Positions 9,034-17,431 of a stretch of 64,000 nucleotides of DNA are shown in pieces. Below the pieces are notes generated by a model, which was given only the letters and a program-made list of their open reading frames with translations, was not told the DNA's origin and searched no databases. Position 1 is the stretch's first letter. Each line of letters starts with the position of its first letter. The translations under genes and the position numbers were made by a program. The DNA is from Bacteroidota bacterium (GTDB lineage Bacteria; Bacteroidota; Ignavibacteria; Ignavibacteriales; Ignavibacteriaceae), in contig JAKALM010000017.1 of assembly GCA_021824145.1 (NCBI GenBank), positions 1 to 64,000 of the forward strand, in the 5' to 3' direction.

Positions 9034-9993
9034 TTGTTAAAAAAAATAAAACGAAATATTTTTATTTCTCTTGGTGCGGCAGGATTGCTTTATCTTGGTT
9101 TTACAATTTATGCAAACTTCGATAATGTTTTATTAACATTTGCTTCATTCAACTGGCTGCTCATTCCGTTATTGCTTTTACTTTCCTTAATAAATTATTT
9201 TTTTAGATTTCTAAAGTGGGATTATTATCTTAATCTTTTAAAAGTTAGGATAAAGAAGATTGATTCTTTCTCAATTTTTATGTCTGGTTTAATTATGAGT
9301 GTAACTCCTGGTAAGATGGGTGAACTTCTAAAATCATATTTAGTTAAGGAAGTAACTAAAGAGCCAATAAGTAAAACTTTCCCAGTTGTTTTTGCCGAAA
9401 GAATTACCGACTTCGTTTCGCTAATTATTATTACATTGTTTGGGGCGTATATTTTTAATTTCGGAAGAGAGATTGTTATTGGTGTTGGAATATTTTTCCT
9501 GGTTGTTTTGATTATAATTAGTAATAAAATAATTGCATTAAATATTATTAGGCTATTAGAAAAAAATAAAATTTTAAAAAAACATTTAGCTAGCATCCAT
9601 AACGCTTATGAAAGTTCATACCAAATGTTGAAACCGCTCCCGCTAATTTATATGACTTTATTAAGCCTAGTCTCTTGGTCATTTGAATGTTTGGGCTATC
9701 ATATCATTCTAATTAATTTTAAAATTGAAGTTAGTTTTTTGTGGGCGGCATTTAGCTATGGATTTTCAATTATAGTTGGTGCAATCACAATGTTGCCAGG
9801 CGGCCTAGGGGTTACTGAGGGTTCACTAACTTTTATGTTAGTCCGAAATAACTTTCCTAAAGATATAGCAGTTGCCTCAACATTTATTGTAAGAGTAGTA
9901 ACGCTTTGGTTTGCTGTTTTAGTTGGAATATTTAGTGTATCACTTTATCAAAATAGATATGGTAAAATAACTGTAGAAACAGTTTCAAATTAA
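9034..9993 (+). CDS. Flippase-like integral membrane protein (UPF0104/AglD family)
   Basis: A 319-residue polytopic membrane protein with about seven or eight hydrophobic segments. It matches the lysylphosphatidylglycerol synthase transmembrane region/flippase-like family: the PGKMGELLKSYLV motif near residue 95 and the diagnostic LPGGLGVTEGSL motif near residue 255. Family members are implicated in lipid or lipid-linked sugar translocation, but the substrate here is unknown. The start is a TTG at 9034 directly after maf; there is no nearby ATG that preserves the first helix. The tight spacing suggests cotranscription with the SpoIID-like and maf genes, consistent with an envelope role. Confidence 0.85.
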   Translation: MLKKIKRNIFISLGAAGLLYLGFTIYANFDNVLLTFASFNWLLIPLLLLLSLINYFFRFLKWDYYLNLLKVRIKKIDSFSIFMSGLIMSVTPGKMGELLKSYLVKEVTKEPISKTFPVVFAERITDFVSLIIITLFGAYIFNFGREIVIGVGIFFLVVLIIISNKIIALNIIRLLEKNKILKKHLASIHNAYESSYQMLKPLPLIYMTLLSLVSWSFECLGYHIILINFKIEVSFLWAAFSYGFSIIVGAITMLPGGLGVTEGSLTFMLVRNNFPKDIAVASTFIVRVVTLWFAVLVGIFSVSLYQNRYGKITVETVSN

Positions 9994-10202
9994 AATATAT
10001 TCATATCTAAATTGTATATTGAAAAAACTAAAACGTAAAAATGAAAGTAAAAAATAAAGAACTATAAATGCTCTGCTGGTATTAAAAATTATATGTGTAA
10101 ACACTAATTCTGATATTTTTTAAAGTTATGGCAAAAACTATAAAAACAATCAATTTTATATTTAAATAGTTAAAAAAAATAAATTTGGTAAAGCAAACTT
10201 TC

Positions 10203-10231
10203 TTGATTTTCAGAAGGGTGCTTGTTATATT
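10203..10231 (+). promoter_or_regulatory. Candidate sigma-70-like promoter for the YtxH gene
   Basis: TTGATT at 10203-10208 is separated by exactly 17 bases from TATATT at 10226-10231, a reasonable -35/-10 pair. The ribosome site AAGGAG (10256-10261) sits 6 bases before the ATG at 10268. No binding data; in this lineage promoter consensus may deviate from that of E. coli. Confidence 0.4.
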
Positions 10232-10267
10232 CTCAATATAGAATTATAGATAAAAAAGGAGCATGAC

Positions 10268-10681
10268 ATGTCTGAGAACAATATTGGTAAAGGTCTTTTA
10301 ATTGGATTTCTTGCCGGCGGTGCAGTTGGTGCTGTTTTGGCATTATTATATGCACCTAAAAGCGGCAAAGAATTACGCAATGATATTAAAGTAAAAGCTG
10401 ATGGATATTTAGATGAAGCCGAAAAATACATTGCTGATGCAAAAGATAAAGCAAAAGATTTAATAAATGAGGGGAAGAAAAAATCAGAGAAATTAATCAG
10501 CGATGCAAAAACAAAATCGGAAGAATTGTTAAAAGATGCCGAAAAAATTTTTAACGATGCAAAAACAAAAACTGGGAATGTCATATCATCAAGCAGAGAA
10601 ACTTTTGAAACAGAAAGTAATAGATTGAAAGACGCAGTTAAAGCAGGTGTTGATGCTTATAAAAGTTCTAAGAACTCATAG
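10268..10681 (+). CDS. YtxH domain protein
   Basis: A 137-residue protein with the YtxH signature: a short glycine-rich membrane segment at the N-terminus (GLLIGFLAGGAVGAVLALLYAP followed by KSGKELR, shown in two parts) and then a long amphipathic, alanine/lysine-rich helix built from repeated 11-residue-like units (DAKDKAKDL, DAKTKSEEL, DAEKIFNDAKTK). Such proteins resemble general-stress and LEA-like factors; the exact role is unsettled. It has a good ribosome site, a candidate promoter at 10203-10231, and is followed 18 bases later by a DUF948-like gene, a very common pairing. Confidence 0.88.
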   Translation: MSENNIGKGLLIGFLAGGAVGAVLALLYAPKSGKELRNDIKVKADGYLDEAEKYIADAKDKAKDLINEGKKKSEKLISDAKTKSEELLKDAEKIFNDAKTKTGNVISSSRETFETESNRLKDAVKAGVDAYKSSKNS

Positions 10682-10699
10682 AATAGAAGCGAACTTATT

Positions 10700-11095
10700 A
10701 TGAATGTAATCTCAATCTTGTATTCAATATTGCTAATTGCCGCATCAGTTTTGTGTATTGCATTAATTTTTTATTTGAATAAAATAGTGCATGCTATTAA
10801 AACAATTGAGCATGAAATAAAAGATATTTCAATTGAAATTAAACCTTTGATTGCATCTACAACTAATTTGAGTGAAAAGCTGAATAGAATTTCTGACTCT
10901 GCAGATACTCAGCTGGCAATGACTAAAAATATTGTTAAAAAAGTAAATGATAGAGTAGATACAGTCTTGGATTTAGAAGAAAAAATTAGAAGTGGTTTTG
11001 AAGGTTCCGTGTTAGATCTTTTAAAAAGCCTTTCCGCAATTACCAATGGGATTAGTGCTTTTTGGTCAACCTACCGGAAAAAACAACAAACATAA
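10700..11095 (+). CDS. DUF948-like membrane-anchored coiled-coil protein
   Basis: A 131-residue protein with a single N-terminal transmembrane helix (about residues 4-27) followed by a long helical, probably coiled-coil region (heptad-like IVHAIKTIEHEIKDISIEI, then SEKLNRISDSADTQ and VNDRVDTVLDLEEKI). This is the architecture of DUF948 proteins, which often sit beside YtxH genes as here. The molecular function is not known; an envelope stress role is inferred from the pairing only. It is 39 bases upstream of the EF-G-like gene. Confidence 0.75.
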   Translation: MNVISILYSILLIAASVLCIALIFYLNKIVHAIKTIEHEIKDISIEIKPLIASTTNLSEKLNRISDSADTQLAMTKNIVKKVNDRVDTVLDLEEKIRSGFEGSVLDLLKSLSAITNGISAFWSTYRKKQQT

Positions 11096-11134
11096 AATAA
11101 TATCTCTCACCTAGAATCTAAGGAGGAAAATCCG

Positions 11135-13228
11135 TTGAAAGAGTATGGTGCTGAATCAATACGTAATATTGCCCTAATTGGACATGGTGGAAGTGGAAAA
11201 ACTTCCTTATCTGAATTGTTGCTCTTTACTGCTGGTGAAATAAATAGAATTGGCACAATAGCCGAGGGGACAACAACTTCAGATTACACGCCGAATGAAA
11301 TAGAAAAACAAATCTCAATTTCCACATCGCTTCTTCATCTAGAATGGAATAATGTTAAAATTAACATCTTAGATACTCCAGGGTATTCAGACTTCTTAGG
11401 AGATGTTAAAGCTGCATTAAGAGTATCAGATGTTGCGGTGATGGTATTAAAATCTGCTGAAGGAATTGAAGTAGGTTCCGAAAGCACTGCATCGTTTGCT
11501 GAAGAATTTAAACTTCCTTTAGCTATAATCATCAATAAAGTTGATAATGAACATTCAACATTTAGTAAAACCTATAATCAAGCTAAAGAAAGACTTTCGA
11601 CCAATGCTATAGTTATAACATTTCCGCTAAATGAAGGATTAAATTTCAATACCGTTGTTGATGTACTTTCAATGAAGGCTTATCAATATGGCGAAATTGG
11701 AAGTAAAAAAGTTAATATTATTGATATTCCAGCTGATGTTAAAAAAACTGCTGAAGATTATAGGACAGAACTAATTGAAAAAGTTGCTGAAACAACAGAA
11801 GAATTAATGAATAAATATTTTGAAGAAGGTACACTTTCTGCCGATGATCTTGAGAAAGGATTAAAACTAGCGGTAACTAAAGGAAATCTTACTCCAATTT
11901 TTGCTTGCTCAGCATCTAAAGGTGTTGGTGTTAATAATTTTAATGATTTTGTTTCAAAATATTTTCCATCCCCCATTGATAGGGGCGGAGAAGAAGTAAC
12001 ATTAAAAGACAATAAAAATAAAATATTGTTAAAACCAGATGCCGCTGGCGAATTAGTTATGTTTGTCTTTAAAACAATTTCAGAGCAGCATGTTGGTGAA
12101 CTTTCCTTATTTAAAGTTTTGTCAGGTACTGCTTCTGCGGGGCTTGATTTGGTCAATCAGACAAACTCCAAATCAGAAAGATTAGGACAGCTTTCAATAT
12201 TAAATGGGCATAACCGCACTGATATTTCTAAAATATTTGCCGGAGATTTAGGTTCTGTTGTAAAGCTTAAAGATACACATACAAACAATACATTATCTTC
12301 GAAAAATTTATCTGTAATTGTTGAGCCAATTAATTTTCCAGAACCAGTTATAAATAGCGCTATCATTCCTAAAGCAAAAGGAGATGAAGATAAAATTGCG
12401 TCTGGGCTTCACACACTTCATGAAGAAGATCCATCATTTAGTGTAAAATATGATCCAGAAATTTCGCAAACAATTGTATCTGGGCAGGGAGAACTTCAAT
12501 TAGCTTTAGCGGTAAAAAGATTAAAAGAACGATACGGCGTTGAAGTCGATATGGTTGAGCCAAAAGTTCCTTACCGCGAAACCATAAAAGGAAAAGCCGA
12601 CGATGTAGAATATAAACATAAAAAACAATCTGGCGGTCGTGGTCAATATGGTCATGTTCATTTTAAAATGGAACCTTTACCAAGAGGAAAAGGATTTGAA
12701 TTTGTTGATGCGATTGTTGGCGGTGTTGTACCAGGAAGATTTATCCCAGCTGTTGAAAAGGGAATTGTAGAAACAATGCAAAAAGGTGTTCTTTCAGGAA
12801 ATCAAGTTGTTGATGTGAAAGTTACTTTGTTTGACGGAACATATCATACAGTTGACTCGGATGAAATGTCTTTTAAATTAGCAGCGGCTCAATGCTTTAA
12901 GAAAGGATTTCTGGAAGCCAAACCTGTATTGCTTGAACCAATTTATATAATTGAAGTAACAGTTCCTGAAGATTTCATGGGTGATGTAATGGGAGATATT
13001 TCCAGCCGTCGAGGCAAAATTTTAGGTATGGATTCAAATGGCCATTTTCAGATTATAAAAGCTCAAGTTCCATTAGCGGAACTTTATAAATATTCTTCAA
13101 CACTACGCAGTTTAACTTCTGGAAGAGGAACTCACAAAAGGCAATTCTCTCATTACGAAGAAACCCCAAAAGAAGTTGAACAAAAAATTGTGGATGAATA
13201 CAACAAATCAAAAGAAGAAGGACATTAA
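11135..13228 (+). CDS. Elongation factor G-like translational GTPase (EF-G paralogue)
   Basis: A 697-residue GTPase with the EF-G domain order: G domain (G1 GHGGSGKT at residues 16-23, DTPGYSDF, NKVD), domain II, domain III (HEEDPSFSVKYDPE), domain IV (GGRGQYGHVHFKMEP, GVVPGRFIPAVEKGI) and domain V (RRGKILGMD). The G1 motif differs from the AHIDAGKT form of canonical EF-G and matches the EF-G-2/EF-G-like group often found as a second copy. It may function in ribosome translocation or recycling under particular conditions; a canonical fusA should exist elsewhere. The start is TTG at 11135, supported by the very strong ribosome site AAGGAGGA at 11120-11127. Confidence 0.9.
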   Translation: MKEYGAESIRNIALIGHGGSGKTSLSELLLFTAGEINRIGTIAEGTTTSDYTPNEIEKQISISTSLLHLEWNNVKINILDTPGYSDFLGDVKAALRVSDVAVMVLKSAEGIEVGSESTASFAEEFKLPLAIIINKVDNEHSTFSKTYNQAKERLSTNAIVITFPLNEGLNFNTVVDVLSMKAYQYGEIGSKKVNIIDIPADVKKTAEDYRTELIEKVAETTEELMNKYFEEGTLSADDLEKGLKLAVTKGNLTPIFACSASKGVGVNNFNDFVSKYFPSPIDRGGEEVTLKDNKNKILLKPDAAGELVMFVFKTISEQHVGELSLFKVLSGTASAGLDLVNQTNSKSERLGQLSILNGHNRTDISKIFAGDLGSVVKLKDTHTNNTLSSKNLSVIVEPINFPEPVINSAIIPKAKGDEDKIASGLHTLHEEDPSFSVKYDPEISQTIVSGQGELQLALAVKRLKERYGVEVDMVEPKVPYRETIKGKADDVEYKHKKQSGGRGQYGHVHFKMEPLPRGKGFEFVDAIVGGVVPGRFIPAVEKGIVETMQKGVLSGNQVVDVKVTLFDGTYHTVDSDEMSFKLAAAQCFKKGFLEAKPVLLEPIYIIEVTVPEDFMGDVMGDISSRRGKILGMDSNGHFQIIKAQVPLAELYKYSSTLRSLTSGRGTHKRQFSHYEETPKEVEQKIVDEYNKSKEEGH

Positions 13229-13229
13229 A

Positions 13230-13257
13230 AAAGCGGCTTAAATGCCGCTTTATTTTA
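13230..13257 (+). terminator. Rho-independent terminator after the EF-G-like gene
   Basis: Two bases after the stop codon lies a perfect 8-bp GC-rich stem, AAAGCGGC (13230-13237) with GCCGCTTT (13244-13251), around a 6-base loop, followed by TTTATTTTAT-like T-rich sequence. It separates the EF-G-like gene from the HIT gene, which starts only 12 bases further on. Confidence 0.85.
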
Positions 13258-13268
13258 TATGAGGCTTT

Positions 13269-13778
13269 ATGGAAAAACTTTGGTCGCCATGGCGATCTCA
13301 ATATATTGATTCAATAAAAGAAAAAAACAATTCTAACGAATGCGTATTTTGCAGCATCTCAAAACTTCCAGTAGAAGATTTAACTAATCTTTTGATTGAT
13401 AAAGGTGAACACACATTTACTGTATTAAACCTTTATCCTTATAACAATGGCCATTTAATGGTTGTTCCGTATAAACATACAAATGATTTTTCTTTATTAA
13501 CTTTAGAAGAAAATATTGAGATTATGCAAAAACTTCAGCTTGCAGAAAAATCGTTAAAAATAGTGTTTAGTCCAGAAGGATTTAATATAGGTGCAAATCT
13601 TGGCAAAGTAAGTGGTGCTGGAATTGATGAACATGTTCACTTTCACATTGTTCCAAGATGGAACGGCGACACGAATTTTATGCCTGTTCTTGGTGAAGTA
13701 AAAATCATTTCGCAAGATTTACTTGATACAAAGAAACAACTTTTTGAAGCTTATAAAAAATTATTAAATAAAAACTGA
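13269..13778 (+). CDS. HIT domain protein (AP4A hydrolase/phosphorylase-like)
   Basis: A 169-residue histidine-triad nucleotide-binding protein. The active-site motif HVHFHIVPRW (H-x-H-x-H) lies near residue 125, and the ECVFC pair near residue 26 resembles the zinc-binding cysteines of the Ap4A phosphorylase/HIT branch. The N-terminus LWSPWRSQYI is typical of this subgroup. Expected activity is hydrolysis or phosphorolysis of dinucleoside polyphosphates or AMP conjugates in the cytoplasm. Its start lies immediately after the terminator hairpin of the preceding gene, so it may depend on read-through or a promoter within that gene. A second, shorter HIT protein occurs at 60051-60398. Confidence 0.9.
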   Translation: MEKLWSPWRSQYIDSIKEKNNSNECVFCSISKLPVEDLTNLLIDKGEHTFTVLNLYPYNNGHLMVVPYKHTNDFSLLTLEENIEIMQKLQLAEKSLKIVFSPEGFNIGANLGKVSGAGIDEHVHFHIVPRWNGDTNFMPVLGEVKIISQDLLDTKKQLFEAYKKLLNKN

Positions 13779-13919
13779 TCGTAAAGAATTTGCTCTGAAA
13801 TAATTTCAATATTTTACTTACCTTTTTCTTGCCTCAAAATTCTATTATCTTTATCCCGAAATTTTTAATGCTGTTTGTATCTTATAGATTGGAGTTTTCT
13901 AATTTTTACCTTAAGTAAA

Positions 13920-14462
13920 ATGAAATATGCAACTTATTTTTTTATAATAGTTTTAGTATTGTCTTTTTTTGAGGCTTGTAAGAATCAGCAAAATGAAAAA
14001 AGTATTTTAATTATAAAAAATGGATTGATTTATAAAACAGGAAGCAGTGTACCTTTTACTGGAAGGGAAATTGCTCGTGTAAAACAACGAACTATTATTT
14101 ATGACGTACTAGATGGGAAAAAAACTGGTGAATTTAAAATTTTATTTTTAGATGGTAAACCAGAAATTATTGGGCAAATGGTTAATAATTCAAACGAAGG
14201 TTTGTGGAAATATTTTTATCCAAATTCACAAATTGAAAATGAAGGCAATTTTAAGAATAATATGGTTGAAGGTAAATGGATTTGGTATTATGAGGACGGT
14301 TCTCTTAAAGAAGTAGGAAATTATGTTAATGGTAAAAGAGAAGGAGAGTGGATATCTTATAAAGAAGACGGCAAGATTTTAGAAAAGAAAACTTTTAAAG
14401 ATGGAAAAGAAGTACAAACTTTAGTAAAAGAAAAAATTAAATCTATAAAGCAGATTAATTGA
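13920..14462 (+). CDS. YwqK-like MORN-repeat lipoprotein
   Basis: A 180-residue protein with a lipoprotein-type signal peptide (lipobox-like FFEAC, Cys about 20). The mature part carries MORN/YwqK-type repeats: NEGLWKYFYPNSQIENEG, VEGKWIWYYEDGSLKEVG and REGEWISYKEDGKILEK. Such repeats form beta-hairpins that contact membranes or proteins; database names calling them antitoxins are not supported by context here. I chose the ATG at 13920 because it starts the signal peptide; an in-frame TTG at 13875 only adds a non-conserved extension. Eight bases of AT-rich spacer precede the ribosome site of the next lipoprotein, and the two are probably cotranscribed. Confidence 0.75.
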   Translation: MKYATYFFIIVLVLSFFEACKNQQNEKSILIIKNGLIYKTGSSVPFTGREIARVKQRTIIYDVLDGKKTGEFKILFLDGKPEIIGQMVNNSNEGLWKYFYPNSQIENEGNFKNNMVEGKWIWYYEDGSLKEVGNYVNGKREGEWISYKEDGKILEKKTFKDGKEVQTLVKEKIKSIKQIN

Positions 14463-14482
14463 TTATTTAATTGGAGAATTGG

Positions 14483-15229
14483 ATGGAAAAAAGAAATTTT
14501 ATTTTCCCAATTTTAATTTTGATAAGTTTGATTATATCAAGTTGTTCTTCATCAAAAAAAATTATAAAAGAAGAAAAGCCTAAAGAAAAAGTTGAAGAAA
14601 AAATTAAACCAGTAGTAATTAAAAATTTAGATTTCGAAGAAAGAAATTTTATTAAGTCTGCAAAAATAAGTTCAATTGATAAAATAAAATTTGTATATAA
14701 TTCAAGGAATAAACTTACTGGCGGAACGAAAATTTCTAAAATAAAATACGACAAAGATGGATTCATGACTGAAATGGATTTCTTAAATTCAAATGGAAAA
14801 ATTGATCAAAGTTATAAATATCAGTATGATAAAAATGGTTTTAGGATAGAGACAATTAGATATAATAATTTAGGCAAACCAGATAAAAGATACACTTACG
14901 ATTACAATAAGTTCGGAAATAAAATAAAAGCTACTCGTTTTAACATCAGTGGGAAAATGGAAAAATATTATTTATACAAATATGATGAGAATGGAAATCT
15001 GATTGATGATTTGTGGTATAATGCTGACGGCAAATTAGAATTCAAAATTATTTACCAATATGATTCCAATGGAAATAAAATTGAAGCAATAAGTTATAAT
15101 GGAAACAACGAATTAGTAGCACAAAGTAAATTTAAGTACGGATCAAATGATAAAATAATTGAAGAAGATTTATTCGATAAAGATGGAAATCCAACTGGAA
15201 TAATTCAATACGTTTACAAATATTATTAA
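14483..15229 (+). CDS. Lipoprotein with YD/RHS-like repeats
   Basis: A 248-residue predicted lipoprotein (signal peptide with lipobox IISSC near residue 20; lysine/glutamate-rich linker after it). The rest is at least five tandem repeats of about 23-25 residues with the core YxYDxNGxxIExxxYN, closely resembling YD repeats of RHS/tyrosine-aspartate proteins but without any RHS toxin core. No function is known. The ATG at 14483 has GGAG at 14473-14476 with correct spacing; an upstream in-frame TTG at 14471 overlaps that ribosome site and is unlikely. It follows the YwqK-like lipoprotein closely and precedes threonine dehydratase by one base. Confidence 0.75.
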   Translation: MEKRNFIFPILILISLIISSCSSSKKIIKEEKPKEKVEEKIKPVVIKNLDFEERNFIKSAKISSIDKIKFVYNSRNKLTGGTKISKIKYDKDGFMTEMDFLNSNGKIDQSYKYQYDKNGFRIETIRYNNLGKPDKRYTYDYNKFGNKIKATRFNISGKMEKYYLYKYDENGNLIDDLWYNADGKLEFKIIYQYDSNGNKIEAISYNGNNELVAQSKFKYGSNDKIIEEDLFDKDGNPTGIIQYVYKYY

Positions 15230-15230
15230 T

Positions 15231-16190
15231 GTGGATAAGCAAATTATGTTTGAAAAAGTATTACAAGCTCAAGAACGCTTAAAAGGTTTTTCAAAAATAA
15301 CTCCGGTTGTTGCCTCATCAACTCTGGATGAAATTGCAAAAGCCAAAGTTTTTTTGAAGTGCGAAAATTATCAAAGGATGGGTGCGTTTAAATTTCGCGG
15401 TGCGTTTAATGCAATGTCTCAATTAAGTGAAGAAGAAAAATTACTTGGTGTTATAACATATTCTTCTGGTAATCATGCGCAAGCAGTTGCACTAGTTGGA
15501 AAAATTTTAGAAATTAAAACCACAATCGTGATGCCTAAAAACGCACCCCAAATTAAGCTAAAAGCTACAGCAGGTTATGGCGCCAACATTATTGAATATA
15601 ATCCAGAATTGCAACAGCGTGAAGAAATTGCAAAAGAAATCCAAAATAAAAATGGATTTGTATTAATTCCGCCATTCGATCATCAAGAAGTTATTGCTGG
15701 GCAAGGTACTGCTGCATTAGAATTATTTCAAGATAAAAAAGAATTGGATTATCTTTTGGTTCCTTGCGGCGGCGGCGGATTGTTAAGTGGTTCGGCAATT
15801 GCAGCAAAAGGTATGTATCCAAATTGTAAAGTAATTGGAATTGAACCAGAAGTTGCAGATGATGCTACAAAGTCGTTTAAAACAAAAGTACTTCACTCGG
15901 TAAAAAATCCACCAACAATTGCAGATGGAACAAGAACAACTTCTCTAGGGAAATTAACTTTCCCTCTGGTGTTGGAATATGTAGATGATATGGTAACAGT
16001 TACTGAATATTCAATTATTGAAGCAGTTAAATTTTTATTTTATAGATTGAAACTTGTGGTTGAACCTTCGGGTGCATTGGGAATAGCAGCTTTATTAAGC
16101 GGTGCAGTTAAAGTAAATGGAAAAATAGGAGTTATAATTAGCGGCGGAAATATAGATGCAGAAACGATGACTTTTATTTTAAATTCTTAA
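15231..16190 (+). CDS. Threonine/serine dehydratase-like PLP enzyme
   Basis: A 319-residue fold-type II pyridoxal-phosphate enzyme. The PLP lysine lies in MGAFKFRGAFNAM, the substrate-binding SSGNHAQAVAL and the glycine-rich phosphate loop PCGGGGLLSG are all present, and the C-terminus GVIISGGNID is typical. It lacks the C-terminal ACT-like regulatory domain of biosynthetic IlvA, so it belongs to the short catabolic TdcB/serine racemase-like group that deaminates threonine to 2-oxobutyrate or serine to pyruvate. The start is GTG at 15231. It converges with the LuxC-like gene and the two stop codons overlap by 4 bases. Confidence 0.9.
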   Translation: MDKQIMFEKVLQAQERLKGFSKITPVVASSTLDEIAKAKVFLKCENYQRMGAFKFRGAFNAMSQLSEEEKLLGVITYSSGNHAQAVALVGKILEIKTTIVMPKNAPQIKLKATAGYGANIIEYNPELQQREEIAKEIQNKNGFVLIPPFDHQEVIAGQGTAALELFQDKKELDYLLVPCGGGGLLSGSAIAAKGMYPNCKVIGIEPEVADDATKSFKTKVLHSVKNPPTIADGTRTTSLGKLTFPLVLEYVDDMVTVTEYSIIEAVKFLFYRLKLVVEPSGALGIAALLSGAVKVNGKIGVIISGGNIDAETMTFILNS

Positions 16191-17428
16191 ATAATATTCA
16201 CTCTTTTACTTAATTCATTTAATAGTGAATAGCCATCCCAACTTGGTGAAAAATTTAGCGCCTGACCAATTGGTACTATTCTATCAATTCCAGCACCATT
16301 TACTATTTTTGCAAAATCTATTAACTCTTTTTTCTCAAATCCAAAATATGCGAGTGTTTGATCTTTTCTGCTGATAAGATTTGTAAGTGCATCTATATTT
16401 TCTAAATAGCATTCGAAGAAAAATCCGCCGCCGCAAGATTCTCTAAACTTATTAATTTCTTCTATTTCAACTTTTAAAACTGTTGGTTTATTATTATTTG
16501 TTGGAAATACAGCAGAAGCTTTTTCTGTCCTAGAAATTGATTCATACATATAGACAAGCTTTTCCATTGCAACATCTATTGAATCGCTTTTACTTCTTCG
16601 GTTTAATTCTCTTTCTAGCGATTTCCAAAATGCTTTACTTGCTTCTTCACATTCATTTTGGTTCCCAATAAACAGAACGAATCTTGGAGAAGAACACGCC
16701 ATTTGATCGAACCAATAAGCATCATTGTAAAATTGTGTTGCTTGTATGGCTTTCTTATCTTCAGACAAATTATTGTATGAAACCGCTTTTATTATTGAAT
16801 ATGAAAATTTGTCGGCAAAAGTAATATCTTTTGTCACCGGTTTTGAAGGTAAAATTTTAATTTGGCTGATGGTTTCATCACCGCCCCACAATATTCTTAT
16901 ATCTGAATGAAGTGAAATAAAACGATTGATCTTTTCATCTCGAGGATAAGTTACAATTAAGTTTCTTGAAAGGATTGGAGCAAATTTATCTTCTTTGAAA
17001 ATATCTCTAACAATTGAAAGCAATAGTTCAAGCTGTTGATTTACATCTTGAGTAACGCGCACAATATTAATGTTACCAATCAAAAGAGATAAAGCCCAAG
17101 AGTAAAGAAAAATGCTGTCAACATTCGATGGGGCAATGTGAAATGCAAATCCTCTTGGAACTATAATTTCATGTTCATTAATTTCTTTTTGAAAATTATT
17201 AATTATTGTGGTGATATTCGATTTACGAAGCCAATATGCTAAGGCAACAAGCTCCGGAAAGTTTTTTATTTCTTTTGATTCTAAAATATTTTTCGATAGG
17301 CTGGAAAGAAATTCAATATTTATATTATTAAAAGGAGAAAGAGGTTTTTGCGAAAAAAAATTATCATTTAGAAAATTTTCTAATTCGGACTTTAAATAAT
17401 ATTGAGGTGCAAAAATTGTTACTTCCAT
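16187..17428 (-). CDS. LuxC-family acyl-CoA/acyl-protein reductase (left arm)
   Basis: A 413-residue member of the LuxC fatty-acyl reductase family, which is distantly related to aldehyde dehydrogenases. The catalytic cysteine is Cys245 in DQMACSSPRF, matching the conserved C-[SN]-S-P signature. RGFAFHIAPSNVDSIF near residue 92 corresponds to the conserved region after the N-terminal domain, and the C-terminal VNGAGIDRIVPIGQAL motif is typical. In lux systems LuxC takes the acyl group from LuxE and reduces it with NADPH to an aldehyde. Here it follows the LuxE-like gene (3-base gap) in a minus-strand operon with an acyl ligase, dehydrogenase and carrier protein. No luciferase genes are present, so the aldehyde must serve another purpose. 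Confidence 0.88.
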   Translation of the reverse strand: MEVTIFAPQYYLKSELENFLNDNFFSQKPLSPFNNINIEFLSSLSKNILESKEIKNFPELVALAYWLRKSNITTIINNFQKEINEHEIIVPRGFAFHIAPSNVDSIFLYSWALSLLIGNINIVRVTQDVNQQLELLLSIVRDIFKEDKFAPILSRNLIVTYPRDEKINRFISLHSDIRILWGGDETISQIKILPSKPVTKDITFADKFSYSIIKAVSYNNLSEDKKAIQATQFYNDAYWFDQMACSSPRFVLFIGNQNECEEASKAFWKSLERELNRRSKSDSIDVAMEKLVYMYESISRTEKASAVFPTNNNKPTVLKVEIEEINKFRESCGGGFFFECYLENIDALTNLISRKDQTLAYFGFEKKELIDFAKIVNGAGIDRIVPIGQALNFSPSWDGYSLLNELSKRVNII

Positions 17429-17431
17429 ATT

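Noticed and set aside
13920-14462. Toxin-antitoxin antitoxin
   Set aside because: YwqK-like names come from database transfer; the protein has a lipoprotein signal and no toxin gene is adjacent.
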